This document shows, piece after piece, positions 17,213 to 25,886 of a stretch of 64,000 bases of DNA. Source of the stretch: an uncultured Barnesiella sp. (GTDB lineage: Bacteria; Bacteroidota; Bacteroidia; Bacteroidales; Barnesiellaceae_A); assembly GCA_944321085.1 (NCBI GenBank), contig CALUJY010000009.1:1-64000 (forward strand). Direction: 5' to 3'. The position numbers were made by a program, and so were the translations under genes. The notes below the pieces were generated by a model. The model made no database searches. It was not told where the DNA came from and worked only from the letters and a program-made list of their open reading frames with translations. The stretch's first letter is position 1. The number at the start of each line of letters is the position of its first letter.

Positions 17213-17324
17213 TTTTGCGCTGCAAAGGTAATGAAATTTTTTCACAGCAAAAACTTTTGGACACTCTTTTTTGTGCCGAACCTGTTTTTTGCCTTTGCGA
17301 GCTTTTGAGTGCTGCGACGATTGT

Positions 17325-18704
17325 CTATATCGAATTCATCGAGGTATAGTTGATGGTAATTTTGGCATTGGTAATATCCAATTCTACCATCGAAGGCAAT
17401 GCGCAGTAGGGTGTCACGCTGGTTATTTCGGTAGTGGTGTTATAGTAATTCGTGGTGGTTTCCGATGTTACTTGTATCGGTACGAGCATGATGGCTTCGT
17501 CGTCGGGCGTTGCGCCGCCATTATTCATGACGTCGAGTATGAAGGGGCTCAGGTTGGAGAATGTGTATGCCTGCTTGTCCTTGTCGTATGCTGCATAGAA
17601 TGAGTTGACGTTGTCGGGCAATTTCTTCTGAGCAAAGAACTCCGTGACTTGCGAGCGGCGTATAAACAGCAGGTACGACGGCGGGTCGAGAACTCCGGTG
17701 GCATCGGTAATAGCCGGTATTGAAAACGATAGTGAGTTGAGTATGTTTTGTATTTTGTGTCCGTCGGTCGCATCGAGGGCTTCACGGTAACGAGCGATGA
17801 TTTCGCCTGTGGGAAAGTGTAAGACCGGCATGTAGCCAATGGGCGATTGTACGTATATTTTACCCTCGCTTACGTTTTGTTGCAGTGAGGCGTCGGGTGT
17901 GAGCGTAAAGTGATTGATGCTGCATACCTCGGGTGTTACGCCCATATAGGTATATTCCAAATTTTCGCTTTCGCCCTCATCGTCGATTGAGCGGTAGAAC
18001 ATGGTCATGAATACACCCTTGATGTTGATGACCCGTCCGTTGCCGTATGTAATGTCCATATATACGCCGGGGAAGAATGTGGCAAAGCTGTATGGTGAGG
18101 CAAAAATATCGGGGTTTTGCTTGTATTCGTTGAATATTTCGCGACCCAATTCTATGGGGAGTTTTACAGAAATGCGCTTGTAGGGGCGTTTGTCGTCACT
18201 GCTGTCGGTATATCCTTCGAGCGAGCTGCCAAAGGTGTGCGAGGCGAGCAGGTTTTTCGGATTGTAATACTCATGCGGGTCTATGTTGGTGTATAGCGGA
18301 CTCGATATTGTGCGGTCGAGGCGGTATATATTTACTACCATCGGAGCAAGCGAGTCGCCCAAGAGGTCGGTGTTGTAGTAATTGAGAAACAGCACCAGCG
18401 AGTCTAATGTTTCGGCTGTCACGCCGGCGGTATCTATGTTGAGCGTAGGCATAAACTGTGTGAGGAAGCCAGTGCCCAGCGTACCGTAGTTTTGCAGCGT
18501 CAGGTTGCCCAATAGAGGGTCGGTTGTGCGGCCTATGATACTGTCGGTAAATATCGATTCTCCCGAGGCTTGAGTAAAGGTGGAATCGACGGTAATTGTT
18601 ATCGATGAAGCATCGAGCGAAGAACCTATCGTGGTGACAGCGTCATCGCAAGCAGCTATCGCACAGCAGCATACGAGCGATAGCAATATGTTATGGAATC
18701 TCAT
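17325..18704 (-). CDS. DUF4270 family lipoprotein
   Basis: 459 aa. The signal peptide ends in lipobox IAAC with C19 (MRFHNILLSLVCCCAIAACDD). The body (SGESIFTDSIIGRTTDPLLGN, then SLVLFLNYY and VNIYRLD) matches the DUF4270 family, predicted surface or periplasmic lipoproteins of unknown function. It lies 15 bp downstream of the glycogen-synthase-like gene and opposite panC-panD; I recall this neighbourhood from other Bacteroidetes, which suggests a conserved link but gives no mechanism. Confidence 0.85.
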   Translation of the reverse strand: MRFHNILLSLVCCCAIAACDDAVTTIGSSLDASSITITVDSTFTQASGESIFTDSIIGRTTDPLLGNLTLQNYGTLGTGFLTQFMPTLNIDTAGVTAETLDSLVLFLNYYNTDLLGDSLAPMVVNIYRLDRTISSPLYTNIDPHEYYNPKNLLASHTFGSSLEGYTDSSDDKRPYKRISVKLPIELGREIFNEYKQNPDIFASPYSFATFFPGVYMDITYGNGRVINIKGVFMTMFYRSIDDEGESENLEYTYMGVTPEVCSINHFTLTPDASLQQNVSEGKIYVQSPIGYMPVLHFPTGEIIARYREALDATDGHKIQNILNSLSFSIPAITDATGVLDPPSYLLFIRRSQVTEFFAQKKLPDNVNSFYAAYDKDKQAYTFSNLSPFILDVMNNGGATPDDEAIMLVPIQVTSETTTNYYNTTTEITSVTPYCALPSMVELDITNAKITINYTSMNSI

Positions 18705-18719
18705 TGGATGGGAGTTGAT

Positions 18720-19538
18720 TTATTGGTTGTTGTTCCAAACCTTGTCGTAGAATTCGTCGAAAGCATCGGCACGTGTTTCGTCCGACTGGTAGGGCAGATA
18801 TGGTTTATGGGATGCTTGTATGTATTGTTCTATTTCGGGGTCGGTTTGAGCACTGCCGGCAGCGATGCCATCGGAATAGTCGATGGCAAATTTCGTGAGG
18901 GTGCGGTAGTCAACCTCTGTACCTTGTGTGAAGGGCAAATCCTTGTCCGTAATGTTGCGGAAGATGATTTTCTCGGCAAAATGCGGGTCGAACGGACGTG
19001 TAAATGCGTTGTTGTAAACCGAGAACACTATCTTCGAGTTGCGGAAGCACGGGTCATCGGCATACGATTTTTTTACGTATAGAGGTACCAGCGACGCCAG
19101 CCAGCCGTGGCAGTGGATGATATCGGGCTCCCAACGGAGTTTTTTCACCGTCTCCAATACGCCTCGGGCGTAGAAAATACTACGTTCGTCATTGTCTTCG
19201 CGATTAGCTTCATCCATGACCTCGCCTACTTTGCGTTGGAAATAGTCGTCGTTGTCGGTAAAATATACCTGCATGCGCGCTGCCTGTATCGATGCTACCT
19301 TGATAATAAGAGGATGGTCGGTATCGTCGATAATCAGATTCATACCCGAGAGGCGAATGACTTCATGCAATTGGTTGCGGCGCTCGTTGATGCTGCCGTA
19401 TTTAGGCATGAAAGTCCGTATTTCGTGGCCTCGTTCCTGTATTGCCTGAGGAAGCTCGCGACAAACCTTGGCGATTTCGGTCTCGGGCATATAAGGAATC
19501 ATTTCTTGGGTGACAAATAAGATTTTGGTTTTGCTCAT
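18720..19538 (-). CDS. glycogen/starch synthase-like GT5 N-terminal domain protein
   Basis: 272 aa. The start KILFVTQEMIPYMPETEIAKVCRELPQAIQERGHEIRTFMPKYG is the GT5 N-terminal Rossmann domain, and DIIHCHGWLASLVPLYVK matches its usual H-G-W segment. Full glycogen synthases run to about 480 aa or more; here the C-terminal GT-B half with the ADP-glucose site is absent, and the protein ends with an acidic tail. The KxGG loop after the start is replaced by PETEIAK. It is therefore unlikely to be an ordinary glycogen synthase, although annotation pipelines call such short Bacteroidetes proteins that. A promoter lies at 19573-19603. Confidence 0.8.
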   Translation of the reverse strand: MSKTKILFVTQEMIPYMPETEIAKVCRELPQAIQERGHEIRTFMPKYGSINERRNQLHEVIRLSGMNLIIDDTDHPLIIKVASIQAARMQVYFTDNDDYFQRKVGEVMDEANREDNDERSIFYARGVLETVKKLRWEPDIIHCHGWLASLVPLYVKKSYADDPCFRNSKIVFSVYNNAFTRPFDPHFAEKIIFRNITDKDLPFTQGTEVDYRTLTKFAIDYSDGIAAGSAQTDPEIEQYIQASHKPYLPYQSDETRADAFDEFYDKVWNNNQ

Positions 19539-19572
19539 GATGCGTTACTCTATATAATAAATATATGTACTG

Positions 19573-19603
19573 CAAAGGTACAAAAAAAACGATTGTAAAA
19601 CAA
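19573..19603 (-). promoter_or_regulatory. promoter for the GT5-like/DUF4270 operon
   Basis: On the minus strand, TACCTTTG (complement of 19573-19580) is preceded 19 bp upstream by TTGT (complement of 19600-19603). It gives a leader of about 30 nt. Confidence 0.5.
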
Positions 19604-19763
19604 GGTTGTTAGAAGTATTAACATGCCGGTGGCGACGAAAGGCGGTTTTTATCGCCTTTCCGGCGACCTAAAAATATTCTATCGCAAATTTCTGGCCCAA
19701 TGGTTTCGCTTTTTGTGGTTTATTTATTTCCTTTGCAGCGATTTTTCAAATCATTTAGCAATA

Positions 19764-20612
19764 ATGGAAGTAATAACTACTGTTGCCCTATTGCGACAAC
19801 GCATGAAAGAAGCCCGTGCCGCAGGCAAACAAATTGGCTTGGTGCCTACTATGGGCGCATTGCACGCCGGTCACCTCTCGCTTGTTAAACGTTGCGTGGC
19901 TGAAAATGATGTCGCTGTTGTGAGCGTATTTGTCAATCCTACGCAATTCAATGATAAACGCGACCTTGAATTGTATCCTCGTACTCCCGAAGCCGATTGC
20001 GCTATGCTGCAAGAGGCCGGTTGCACGTATGTGTTTGCTCCTTCGGTAGAGGAGATGTATCCCGAGCCCGACACGCGCGTGTTTGACCTTGGTGCTGTGG
20101 CCGAAGTGATGGAAGGGCGTTTCCGTCCTGGTCATTTCAACGGTGTGGCACAGGTGGTGAGCAAGCTCTTTGCCATGGTCGAGCCCGACCGTGCATATTT
20201 CGGTGAGAAAGATTTTCAGCAGATAGCCGTCATCAAGCAGATGGTACGCCTCGAAGGTTTCAAGGTGCAGATTGTGGCCTGTCCGATTGTTCGTGAAGCC
20301 GACGGCTTGGCGTTGAGCAGCCGTAACGTGCGCCTTACGCCAGAGGAGCGCAAGCATGCACCTATGATAGCCGATACACTCTTCAAGAGTGTCGAGTATG
20401 CACGTACGCACACCGTTGACGAGACAATCCGTTTTGTCGTCGACCGCGTGAATGACGTTCCCGGCCTTCGTGTCGAATACTACGAGATTGTCGACGGCTA
20501 TACTATGCAGCCCGTGCGTAGTTGGGACGCTTGCGAGTTTATTGCAGGTTGCATTACCGTTTACAACGGAGATGTAAGGTTGATAGACAATGTGGCTTAC
20601 CGCCGCCCCTAA
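19764..20612 (+). CDS. panC: pantothenate synthetase
   Basis: 282 aa. It joins pantoate and beta-alanine with ATP. The motif [16 protein letters not shown] contains the HxGH nucleotidyl-transfer site; [15 protein letters not shown] and LSSRNVRL follow. The open frame runs up to an ATG at 19623, but ATG 19764 (MEVIT) matches the family N-terminus. A weak promoter (TTTC, then TTCCTTTG ending at 19735) lies just upstream. panD follows 19 bp later. Confidence 0.95.
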   Translation: MEVITTVALLRQRMKEARAAGKQIGLVPTMGALHAGHLSLVKRCVAENDVAVVSVFVNPTQFNDKRDLELYPRTPEADCAMLQEAGCTYVFAPSVEEMYPEPDTRVFDLGAVAEVMEGRFRPGHFNGVAQVVSKLFAMVEPDRAYFGEKDFQQIAVIKQMVRLEGFKVQIVACPIVREADGLALSSRNVRLTPEERKHAPMIADTLFKSVEYARTHTVDETIRFVVDRVNDVPGLRVEYYEIVDGYTMQPVRSWDACEFIAGCITVYNGDVRLIDNVAYRRP

Positions 20613-20631
20613 GAAACGAAAGGAGAGTAAC

Positions 20632-20985
20632 ATGCTGGTAGAGGTATTGAAATCGAAGATACATCGTGTGACGGTAACACAAGCCGACCTCAATTATATA
20701 GGCAGTATCACTATTGATGAGGATTTGCTGGATGCCGCAGGGATTATCGCCAATGAAAAAGTGGCGATAGTCGATAACAATAATGGCGCACGATTCGAGA
20801 CGTATGTGATACGAGGAGAGCGTGGCTCGGGTGTGGTTTGCCTCAACGGCGCGGCAGCCCGCCTTGTGCAGCCCGGCGATGTGGTTATCATCATGTCGTA
20901 TGCGTGGATGGAGTACGAAGAGGCCAAACATTTCGAGCCCAAGGTCGTATTCCCCGACACGGCAACCAATAAGTTGATAAAATAA
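20632..20985 (+). CDS. panD: aspartate 1-decarboxylase, pyruvoyl-dependent
   Basis: 117 aa. It makes beta-alanine for pantothenate. The precursor self-cleaves at G24-S25 (YIGS|ITID), and S25 becomes the pyruvoyl group. K9, Y58-like and RGERGSG segments are in place. The start at 20632 is fixed by a Shine-Dalgarno-like AAAGGAG 7-8 bp upstream and by the spacing to S25; an in-frame ATG at 20590 lies inside panC. It forms an operon with panC. Confidence 0.95.
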   Translation: MLVEVLKSKIHRVTVTQADLNYIGSITIDEDLLDAAGIIANEKVAIVDNNNGARFETYVIRGERGSGVVCLNGAAARLVQPGDVVIIMSYAWMEYEEAKHFEPKVVFPDTATNKLIK

Positions 20986-21008
20986 TTTGCCCGCAACAGT
21001 GGGTCGTG

Positions 21009-21034
21009 GCTCATCTCCCTGTCAGGAGGTGAGC
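21009..21034 (+). terminator. possible terminator after panD
   Basis: gctcatctcc pairs with ggaggtgagc (10 bp, one G-U) around a 6-nt loop, followed by ttgttgttgttc. The tract is not pure T, so some read-through into the MATE gene is likely. Confidence 0.4.
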
Positions 21035-21096
21035 TTGTTGTTGTTCGGGCGGCAGGTGTTGCCTGCACAGTAAAAAACACAAAGAGACGAAGCATT

Positions 21097-22419
21097 ATGT
21101 ATAAATATAAAGATATTTGGCATATAGCCTATCCTATCCTCATCAGTTTGGTGATGCAGACAATCATAAACATTACCGATACTGCTTATATGGGACGTGT
21201 GGGAGAGGTCGAGCTTGGTGCGGCCGCATTGGCATCGGTATATTACATGGCTATTTTTATGGCGGTATTCGGGTTCAGTATCGGTGCGCAAGTGCTTATA
21301 GGACGACGCAACGGAGAGGGTAGCTACGACCGTATCGGTGGCATTGTCTTGCAAGGCATCATCTTCTTGCTCGCTATCGCGGCATTGCTCATTGCGCTCT
21401 CTATGTGGCTTTCGCCGCTGTTGCTTTCCTCTATTGTGACTTCGCCCCGCATATTCGATAAGTGCATGGCCTATCACGACTGGCGCATCTGGGGCTTGCT
21501 TTTTTCGGCAATAAACGTCATGGGACGTGCTTTCTATGTGGGTATTACACGTACGAGGGTGCTGATATGGAACTCGGTGATAATGACCTGTGCCAACGTG
21601 ATATTCAACTATATATTTGTCTTTGGCGCATGGGGCGTGCCTGCCATGGGTATCGCCGGGGCGGCTCTCGGCTCGGTGCTTTCCGAGGCTTTGGCGTCGC
21701 TGCATTTCTTTTTATATACGGTATGCTATGTCGATACCGGGCGATACGGATTGCGCGAACGGCTGCATTTCGCTCCGTCGATAGTGAAAGGTATCTTGTC
21801 GCTCTCGGTATGGACTATGATACAAAATTTCCTTACTCATGCCGTTTGGTTTGTCTTTTTCCTCGGTATAGAGCACCTTGGCGAGTTGCCGCTTGCTATT
21901 ACCAACATCGTGCGAAGCGGGTCGTCGTTGCTTTTTATGCTTATCCTTGCCTTTGCCGCCACGTCGAGTACTTTGGTGAGCAATGCTTTGGGAGCCGGTC
22001 GTGCCGATGATGTCCCCATAGTGATACGTCGTGTTATAGGTATGAGCTATGGCGTTACGGTACCTATCTTGATATTTATCGCCCTCTTCCCGTCGCTTCT
22101 TCTCATGGTATTTACCAATAATATGGAGCTTATAGAGGCTTCCTTAACGTCGCTCTATGTAATGTTGGGGTTCAATTTGCTGGCTATACCCGGTTGTATC
22201 CTCTTCCATTCGGTATCGGGTACCGGCAATACGCGTTTTGCCCTCATCATAGAGATAATCGCCACGTTGTTGTATGCCCTCATGATATATGTCATCATAT
22301 TCCATTGGCGTGCCGACGTGGCATGGTGCTGGTCGGTAGAGTATATCTATTGGGGTGTGATGTTGGTGTGTACGTTACTCTATTTCAAATACTCCGATTG
22401 GCGCGAACGTAAAGTATGA
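21097..22419 (+). CDS. MATE family efflux transporter
   Basis: 440 aa with 12 predicted membrane helices in two related halves. The start YKDIWHIAYPILISLVMQTIINITDTAYMGRVGEVELGAAALAS is the MATE/NorM N-terminus. It exports drugs or metabolites using H+ or Na+. It follows panD by 111 bp, and its stop overlaps the next start by 4 bp. The substrate cannot be told. Confidence 0.9.
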   Translation: MYKYKDIWHIAYPILISLVMQTIINITDTAYMGRVGEVELGAAALASVYYMAIFMAVFGFSIGAQVLIGRRNGEGSYDRIGGIVLQGIIFLLAIAALLIALSMWLSPLLLSSIVTSPRIFDKCMAYHDWRIWGLLFSAINVMGRAFYVGITRTRVLIWNSVIMTCANVIFNYIFVFGAWGVPAMGIAGAALGSVLSEALASLHFFLYTVCYVDTGRYGLRERLHFAPSIVKGILSLSVWTMIQNFLTHAVWFVFFLGIEHLGELPLAITNIVRSGSSLLFMLILAFAATSSTLVSNALGAGRADDVPIVIRRVIGMSYGVTVPILIFIALFPSLLLMVFTNNMELIEASLTSLYVMLGFNLLAIPGCILFHSVSGTGNTRFALIIEIIATLLYALMIYVIIFHWRADVAWCWSVEYIYWGVMLVCTLLYFKYSDWRERKV

Positions 22420-23006
22420 CAAACGATATCATCGACCTGTCGGAGCAGATGCAGCAACGGGCGCACTGCATCATACGTCGCCTCGGCATCGAGGAGGCGT
22501 GGAAGGCAATAGCTGCCGAGCCGCATCTTGTCGGTTCGGTAAGTATGGGGTTGCTCATGAAACATCGCGACATAGACTATCATATTAATTCGCCTGTGTT
22601 GTGTATCGAGGAGAGTTTTGCCGCAGTAGCCCGCATAGCGGCACACGACGGCGTGGAGCAGCTTTCATATGCCAACCTTGTACATACCGACGAGGCTTGT
22701 ATAGAGTGGCATATAAGTTATCGCGATGAGCGGGACGAGCTGTGGCAGATAGATATGATGCATATTTTACGCGGCTCGCGCTACGACGGTTATTTCGAGT
22801 GGCAGGCGGCGCGTATAGTGGATGCGCTTACCCCCGAAAGGCGTGAGGCTATCCTCCGTCTTAAATACGAAACACCTGCCGAGGCGAAGATTATGGGCGT
22901 GGAATATTATCGGGCTGTGATAGAGGGTGGCGTGCGCGATTATGCCGCCTTTGAGGCATGGCGGCGCCGACATCCTGTTACGGGTATCATGGAATGGATG
23001 CCATAA
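22416..23006 (+). CDS. nucleotidyltransferase-fold protein of unknown function
   Basis: 196 aa. The sequence LVGSVSMGLLMKHRDIDYHI fits the pol-beta-type minimal nucleotidyltransferase signature (GS, then DxD), and LWQIDMMHI about 80 residues later would supply the third acidic residue. The C-terminal part is helical. No target is evident. It is translationally coupled to the MATE gene (ATGA overlap). Some databases list relatives under misleading names such as phosphoglycerate mutase family; I see no phosphoglycerate mutase motif (no RHG). Confidence 0.6.
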   Translation: MTNDIIDLSEQMQQRAHCIIRRLGIEEAWKAIAAEPHLVGSVSMGLLMKHRDIDYHINSPVLCIEESFAAVARIAAHDGVEQLSYANLVHTDEACIEWHISYRDERDELWQIDMMHILRGSRYDGYFEWQAARIVDALTPERREAILRLKYETPAEAKIMGVEYYRAVIEGGVRDYAAFEAWRRRHPVTGIMEWMP

Positions 23007-23129
23007 GCCTGCGGTAGCATCTTGCTCTCATCTGCGCTTGCCGGGTATGTTTTATGAGGGAGGTGGGTTCCACTCCGGCAGTACTATTAAAAATATACTT
23101 TTTTATTTCGTTTTGCTCTTGCCATGCAC

Positions 23130-23137
23130 TACCTTTG
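23130..23137 (+). promoter_or_regulatory. -7 box of the SDR gene
   Basis: TACCTTTG matches TAnnTTTG exactly and is preceded by TGCAC. The -33 region at the 19-bp spacing reads TTCG, a weak match. The ATG at 23178 is 40 bp downstream. Confidence 0.45.
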
Positions 23138-23177
23138 TCCGTGGCGGGTGCTGTTGCTTGCCGTAAAATGTAATGAT

Positions 23178-23936
23178 ATGAGAAAAAGCGTAGTGTTGGT
23201 TACCGGTGCTTCATCGGGTATAGGACTCGGGTGTGCGCGCAAGTTCGCTGCAAACGGATACCGTGTGATTTTGAACGGGCGAAATGCCGAACGTCTTGCC
23301 GAGGCCAAAGCCGCTATCGATGCCGATGGCGGTGAGACCTATTTGTTGCCTTTCGACGTATGCGACCGTGAGGCGGTGCGGCAGGCATTGGAGTCGTTGC
23401 CCGGCGATTGGCGCGACATAGATGTGCTTGTAAACAATGCCGGGTTGGCCATTGGGGTCGACAAAGAGTATGAGGGCAATATGCAAGAGTGGGATGTGGT
23501 TATCGATACCAACGTGAAAGCATTGCTCTATATGACGCGCCTCATCGTCCCCGGTATGGTGGAACGCGGGCGCGGACATGTGATAAATATTGGCTCCATA
23601 GCCGGCGATGCGGCGTATGGCGGCGGTAGCGTATATTGTGCCTCGAAAGCTGCCGTGAAGGCATTGAGCGACGGATTGCGCATCGATTTGGTAGATACTC
23701 CCGTACGAGTTACTCTTGTGAAACCGGGTTTGGTAGAAACCAACTTCTCGGTGGTGCGTTATCGTGGCGACCATGCTGCGGCCGATAATGTCTATCGGGG
23801 AGTACGTGCCCTATCGGGCGATGATATTGCCGAGGTCGCTTATTTTGCCGCCTCCATGCCTCCTTACATGCAGGTAGCCGAGGTGCTGGTGATGCCTACG
23901 CGCCAAGCAACCGGTACGGTGGTGAGCCGCGACTGA
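23178..23936 (+). CDS. SDR family oxidoreductase, YdfG-like
   Basis: 252 aa. A classical short-chain dehydrogenase: cofactor loop TGASSGIG at 9-16, NNAG in VLVNNAGLAIG, the catalytic serine in INIGSIAG, and YCASK with the Tyr and Lys. The length and the C-terminal VAEVAYFAAS and NVLVMPT-like ending fit the YdfG branch (NADP-dependent 3-hydroxy acid / serine dehydrogenases). An in-frame ATG at 23124 lies before the promoter box and is not used. Substrate specificity is inferred only. Confidence 0.88.
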   Translation: MRKSVVLVTGASSGIGLGCARKFAANGYRVILNGRNAERLAEAKAAIDADGGETYLLPFDVCDREAVRQALESLPGDWRDIDVLVNNAGLAIGVDKEYEGNMQEWDVVIDTNVKALLYMTRLIVPGMVERGRGHVINIGSIAGDAAYGGGSVYCASKAAVKALSDGLRIDLVDTPVRVTLVKPGLVETNFSVVRYRGDHAAADNVYRGVRALSGDDIAEVAYFAASMPPYMQVAEVLVMPTRQATGTVVSRD

Positions 23937-24012
23937 TAGGCTGCTGTCATGACGTGGCAGTGACATGAAGTTTGTCGTATTTTGTCGCTGTCAGAGCCGA
24001 CGAAAAATAGAA

Positions 24013-24042
24013 ACGCCCTCTTGCCGTATGGCAAGAGGGCGT
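24013..24042 (-). terminator. terminator of hsp20
   Basis: A 13-bp perfect stem with loop gtat. On the minus strand it is followed by ttctatttttcg; on the plus strand the tract is weak. It lies 50 bp past the hsp20 stop. Confidence 0.75.
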
Positions 24043-24091
24043 CATGTTTAACTAACAACACTAATAACTAACGAATGATGAGCCTCTCGGC

Positions 24092-24514
24092 TTAGTCTAT
24101 ATTGATGGTACGAATAGCCGGTTTTGTGGGTTCGATAGCGAGTTTAGGCAATGTTATGTAAAGCACGCCATTCTCGGTACGAGCCGATATTTCGTCTCTC
24201 TTGATGTCCTCGGGAAGGACGAAAGTCTGACGGAATAATGTGTGGCTGAATTCGTGACGCAGATAATGTTTCTCTTTGTTCTCTTCAACGGTCTTCTCCA
24301 TAGAAACTACCAACTGGTTTTCTTCGTCGATTTGTATGTTGAAGTCTTCTTTCTTGGCACCCGGGACAGCAAATTCTATTTCATATTGTTTGTCATCCTC
24401 AGAGATGTTTACAGCCGGAACGCTGTTACCGGTAGAGCGGGTGAGCCACGCATCATTGTCGAGCATTCCATAAAGAGCATCAAATACGTTGTTGAATCTT
24501 CTTGCGGGTTTCAT
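24092..24514 (-). CDS. hsp20: small heat-shock protein, Hsp20/alpha-crystallin
   Basis: 140 aa. A holdase chaperone that binds unfolding proteins. The alpha-crystallin domain runs from about residue 35 (PAVNISEDDKQYEIEFAVPG) to the conserved GVLYITLPK near 125; the C-terminal IRTINID contains the I-x-I anchor that docks neighbouring subunits. The start at 24514 is chosen because GGAGG lies 9 nt upstream; an in-frame ATG at 24529 overlaps that element, and the frame open to 24667 covers the promoter. A sigma-54-type promoter is seen upstream (24594-24608). Confidence 0.93.
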   Translation of the reverse strand: MKPARRFNNVFDALYGMLDNDAWLTRSTGNSVPAVNISEDDKQYEIEFAVPGAKKEDFNIQIDEENQLVVSMEKTVEENKEKHYLRHEFSHTLFRQTFVLPEDIKRDEISARTENGVLYITLPKLAIEPTKPAIRTINID

Positions 24515-24593
24515 AATTTTATCCTCCATTTTTGTTTTTGTTTTCTTGTTTTGTTTGGCAGGCGTCTTTTGCAACGCTTGCACTATGTATATT

Positions 24594-24608
24594 GCAAGAG
24601 ATGTGCCA
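24594..24608 (-). promoter_or_regulatory. sigma-54-type (-24/-12) promoter of hsp20
   Basis: On the minus strand the sequence reads TGGCAC, 5 bp, TTGC, then A. This is an exact match to the -24/-12 core with the GG-to-GC spacing of RpoN promoters. The start would fall near 24582, giving a leader of about 68 nt before ATG 24514. Sigma-54 needs an activator ATPase; two direct repeats lie upstream. Confidence 0.6.
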
Positions 24609-24629
24609 TAGGTGCTAAACGTGAAAATG

Positions 24630-24667
24630 CTGACATATTTAACATGTGATACTGTCAAAATTAACAT
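24630..24667. repeat. two 16-bp direct repeats upstream of the hsp20 promoter
   Basis: Copies at 24630-24645 and 24652-24667 match at 13 of 16 positions; on the minus strand both read ATGTTAAnnnTGnCAG. Their 22-bp period puts them on the same DNA face, roughly 50-85 bp before the predicted transcription start. This suits binding sites for a sigma-54 activator. Confidence 0.5.
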
Positions 24668-24806
24668 ATAAGTGACTTTTTGGCAGCATTCTTTCTCGTA
24701 TTATAAGACGCGGAATATCTGCTTTGTTTAGTGGTATGTGATGGCGGCGTTTGCGATATGGTTTTCACCGATATTCTTTTTCTATATAGGATGTCTTATA
24801 CACATC

Positions 24807-24837
24807 TTGCACTTTTGCCGGTCATTTCATACCTTTG
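24807..24837 (+). promoter_or_regulatory. promoter of the CDF exporter
   Basis: TTGC at 24807-24810, exactly 19 bp, then TACCTTTG at 24830-24837. ATG 24873 follows 35 bp later. Confidence 0.55.
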
Positions 24838-24872
24838 TGTCTATTACTGTAAGGTATAATAATGTAGAAAGT

Positions 24873-25808
24873 ATGGACTTGCATCACCATCATCATCACC
24901 ACGAAATGGCGGCTACTGCCGGGAAGACCCTCATTGTAGGTATCGTGCTGAACCTTCTTTTTGTTGTAATAGAAGCTGTGGTGGGGTTGGCTTACAACTC
25001 CTTGGGATTGTTGAGCGATGCTGGTCATAATCTGGGCGATGTATTCGGACTGATTTTGGCATTTCTGGCCTTTAAGCTCGCACAGGTAGCACCCAATCGT
25101 CGTTATACCTATGGCTACCGGAAAAGTACTATCCTTGTTTCTTTGGCCAATGCCATTATTCTGTTGGTGGCGGTAGGTGCTATCGTACTCGAAAGCGTGC
25201 GTAAGTTGCAGACGCCCGAGCCTATCGACGGTGCTGCCATCTCATGGACTGCGGGAGCCGGAATCGTAGTGAACGGGCTTACGGCGTGGATGCTTATGTC
25301 GGGGCGTAAAAACGACCTCAACATGAAAGGCGCGTTTCTGCACATGGTGGCCGATACGCTTGTTTCGGTGGGTGTGCTGCTTTCGGGTATTATCATAACG
25401 TTTACAGGTTTTACCATCATCGACCCTATTATAGGTCTTGTTATCGCTGTTGTGATATTGTTCTCTACGTGGAGTCTGCTTGCCGACAGCTTGCGCCTGT
25501 CGATGGATGGCGTGCCGCGCAATGTCGATATGGATGCTGTTGCCAAAGCTCTTGCTGCCGATGCCGATGTCCTTGGTGTGCATCACCTCCACGTTTGGGC
25601 TATGAGTACGACCGAAAACGCACTTACGGCGCATATCGTAGTGAGCGATTTGGGGTGTATGGAAGAGTTGAAACATCGTATCAAAGAGCGACTTGCTCAT
25701 GAGGATATTGCACATGCCACGTTGGAATTCGAGACCGGAAATGCCTGTCACGAGAAAGATTGCGAATGTCACGGACACGAGCATTGCCATAAGGATGCAG
25801 CTCGATAA
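24873..25808 (+). CDS. cation diffusion facilitator (CDF) metal exporter
   Basis: 311 aa with six predicted membrane helices. The motif SDAGHNLGDVFGL in helix 2 and HMVADTLVSVGVL in helix 5 supply the metal-site residues of CzcD/ZitB-type Zn/Cd exporters. The cytoplasmic C-terminal domain contains HHLHVWAMS. Both ends carry metal-binding tails: seven consecutive histidines at residues 4-10 and a Cys/His-rich end (CHEKDCECHGHEHCH). Substrate is probably zinc, judged from the family and the tails. The start at 24873 is 35 bp after a good promoter; an in-frame ATG at 24738 lies before it. Confidence 0.9.
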   Translation: MDLHHHHHHHEMAATAGKTLIVGIVLNLLFVVIEAVVGLAYNSLGLLSDAGHNLGDVFGLILAFLAFKLAQVAPNRRYTYGYRKSTILVSLANAIILLVAVGAIVLESVRKLQTPEPIDGAAISWTAGAGIVVNGLTAWMLMSGRKNDLNMKGAFLHMVADTLVSVGVLLSGIIITFTGFTIIDPIIGLVIAVVILFSTWSLLADSLRLSMDGVPRNVDMDAVAKALAADADVLGVHHLHVWAMSTTENALTAHIVVSDLGCMEELKHRIKERLAHEDIAHATLEFETGNACHEKDCECHGHEHCHKDAAR

Positions 25809-25886
25809 CGAGTAAGTAAGGTTCTGCCAAGTTTTCCGATGCTGCTTTCTATGGCTTTTGTGTTCTGTCGGGATAATCGAAAAAAC

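Larger units (their letters stand above)
24515..24872. other. divergent control region of hsp20 and the CDF exporter
   Basis: 358 bp between divergent genes. It holds the sigma-54-type promoter for hsp20, two 16-bp direct repeats behind it, and the TTGC-N19-TACCTTTG promoter of the metal exporter on the plus strand. Each is listed separately. Confidence 0.7.

Noticed and set aside
22416-23006. Phosphoglycerate mutase family label
   Set aside because: No RHG catalytic motif is present; the visible residues fit a nucleotidyltransferase better.
24873-24905. His7 tract as vector or tag contamination
   Set aside because: The flanking DNA is a native promoter and a full CDF gene in normal chromosomal context.
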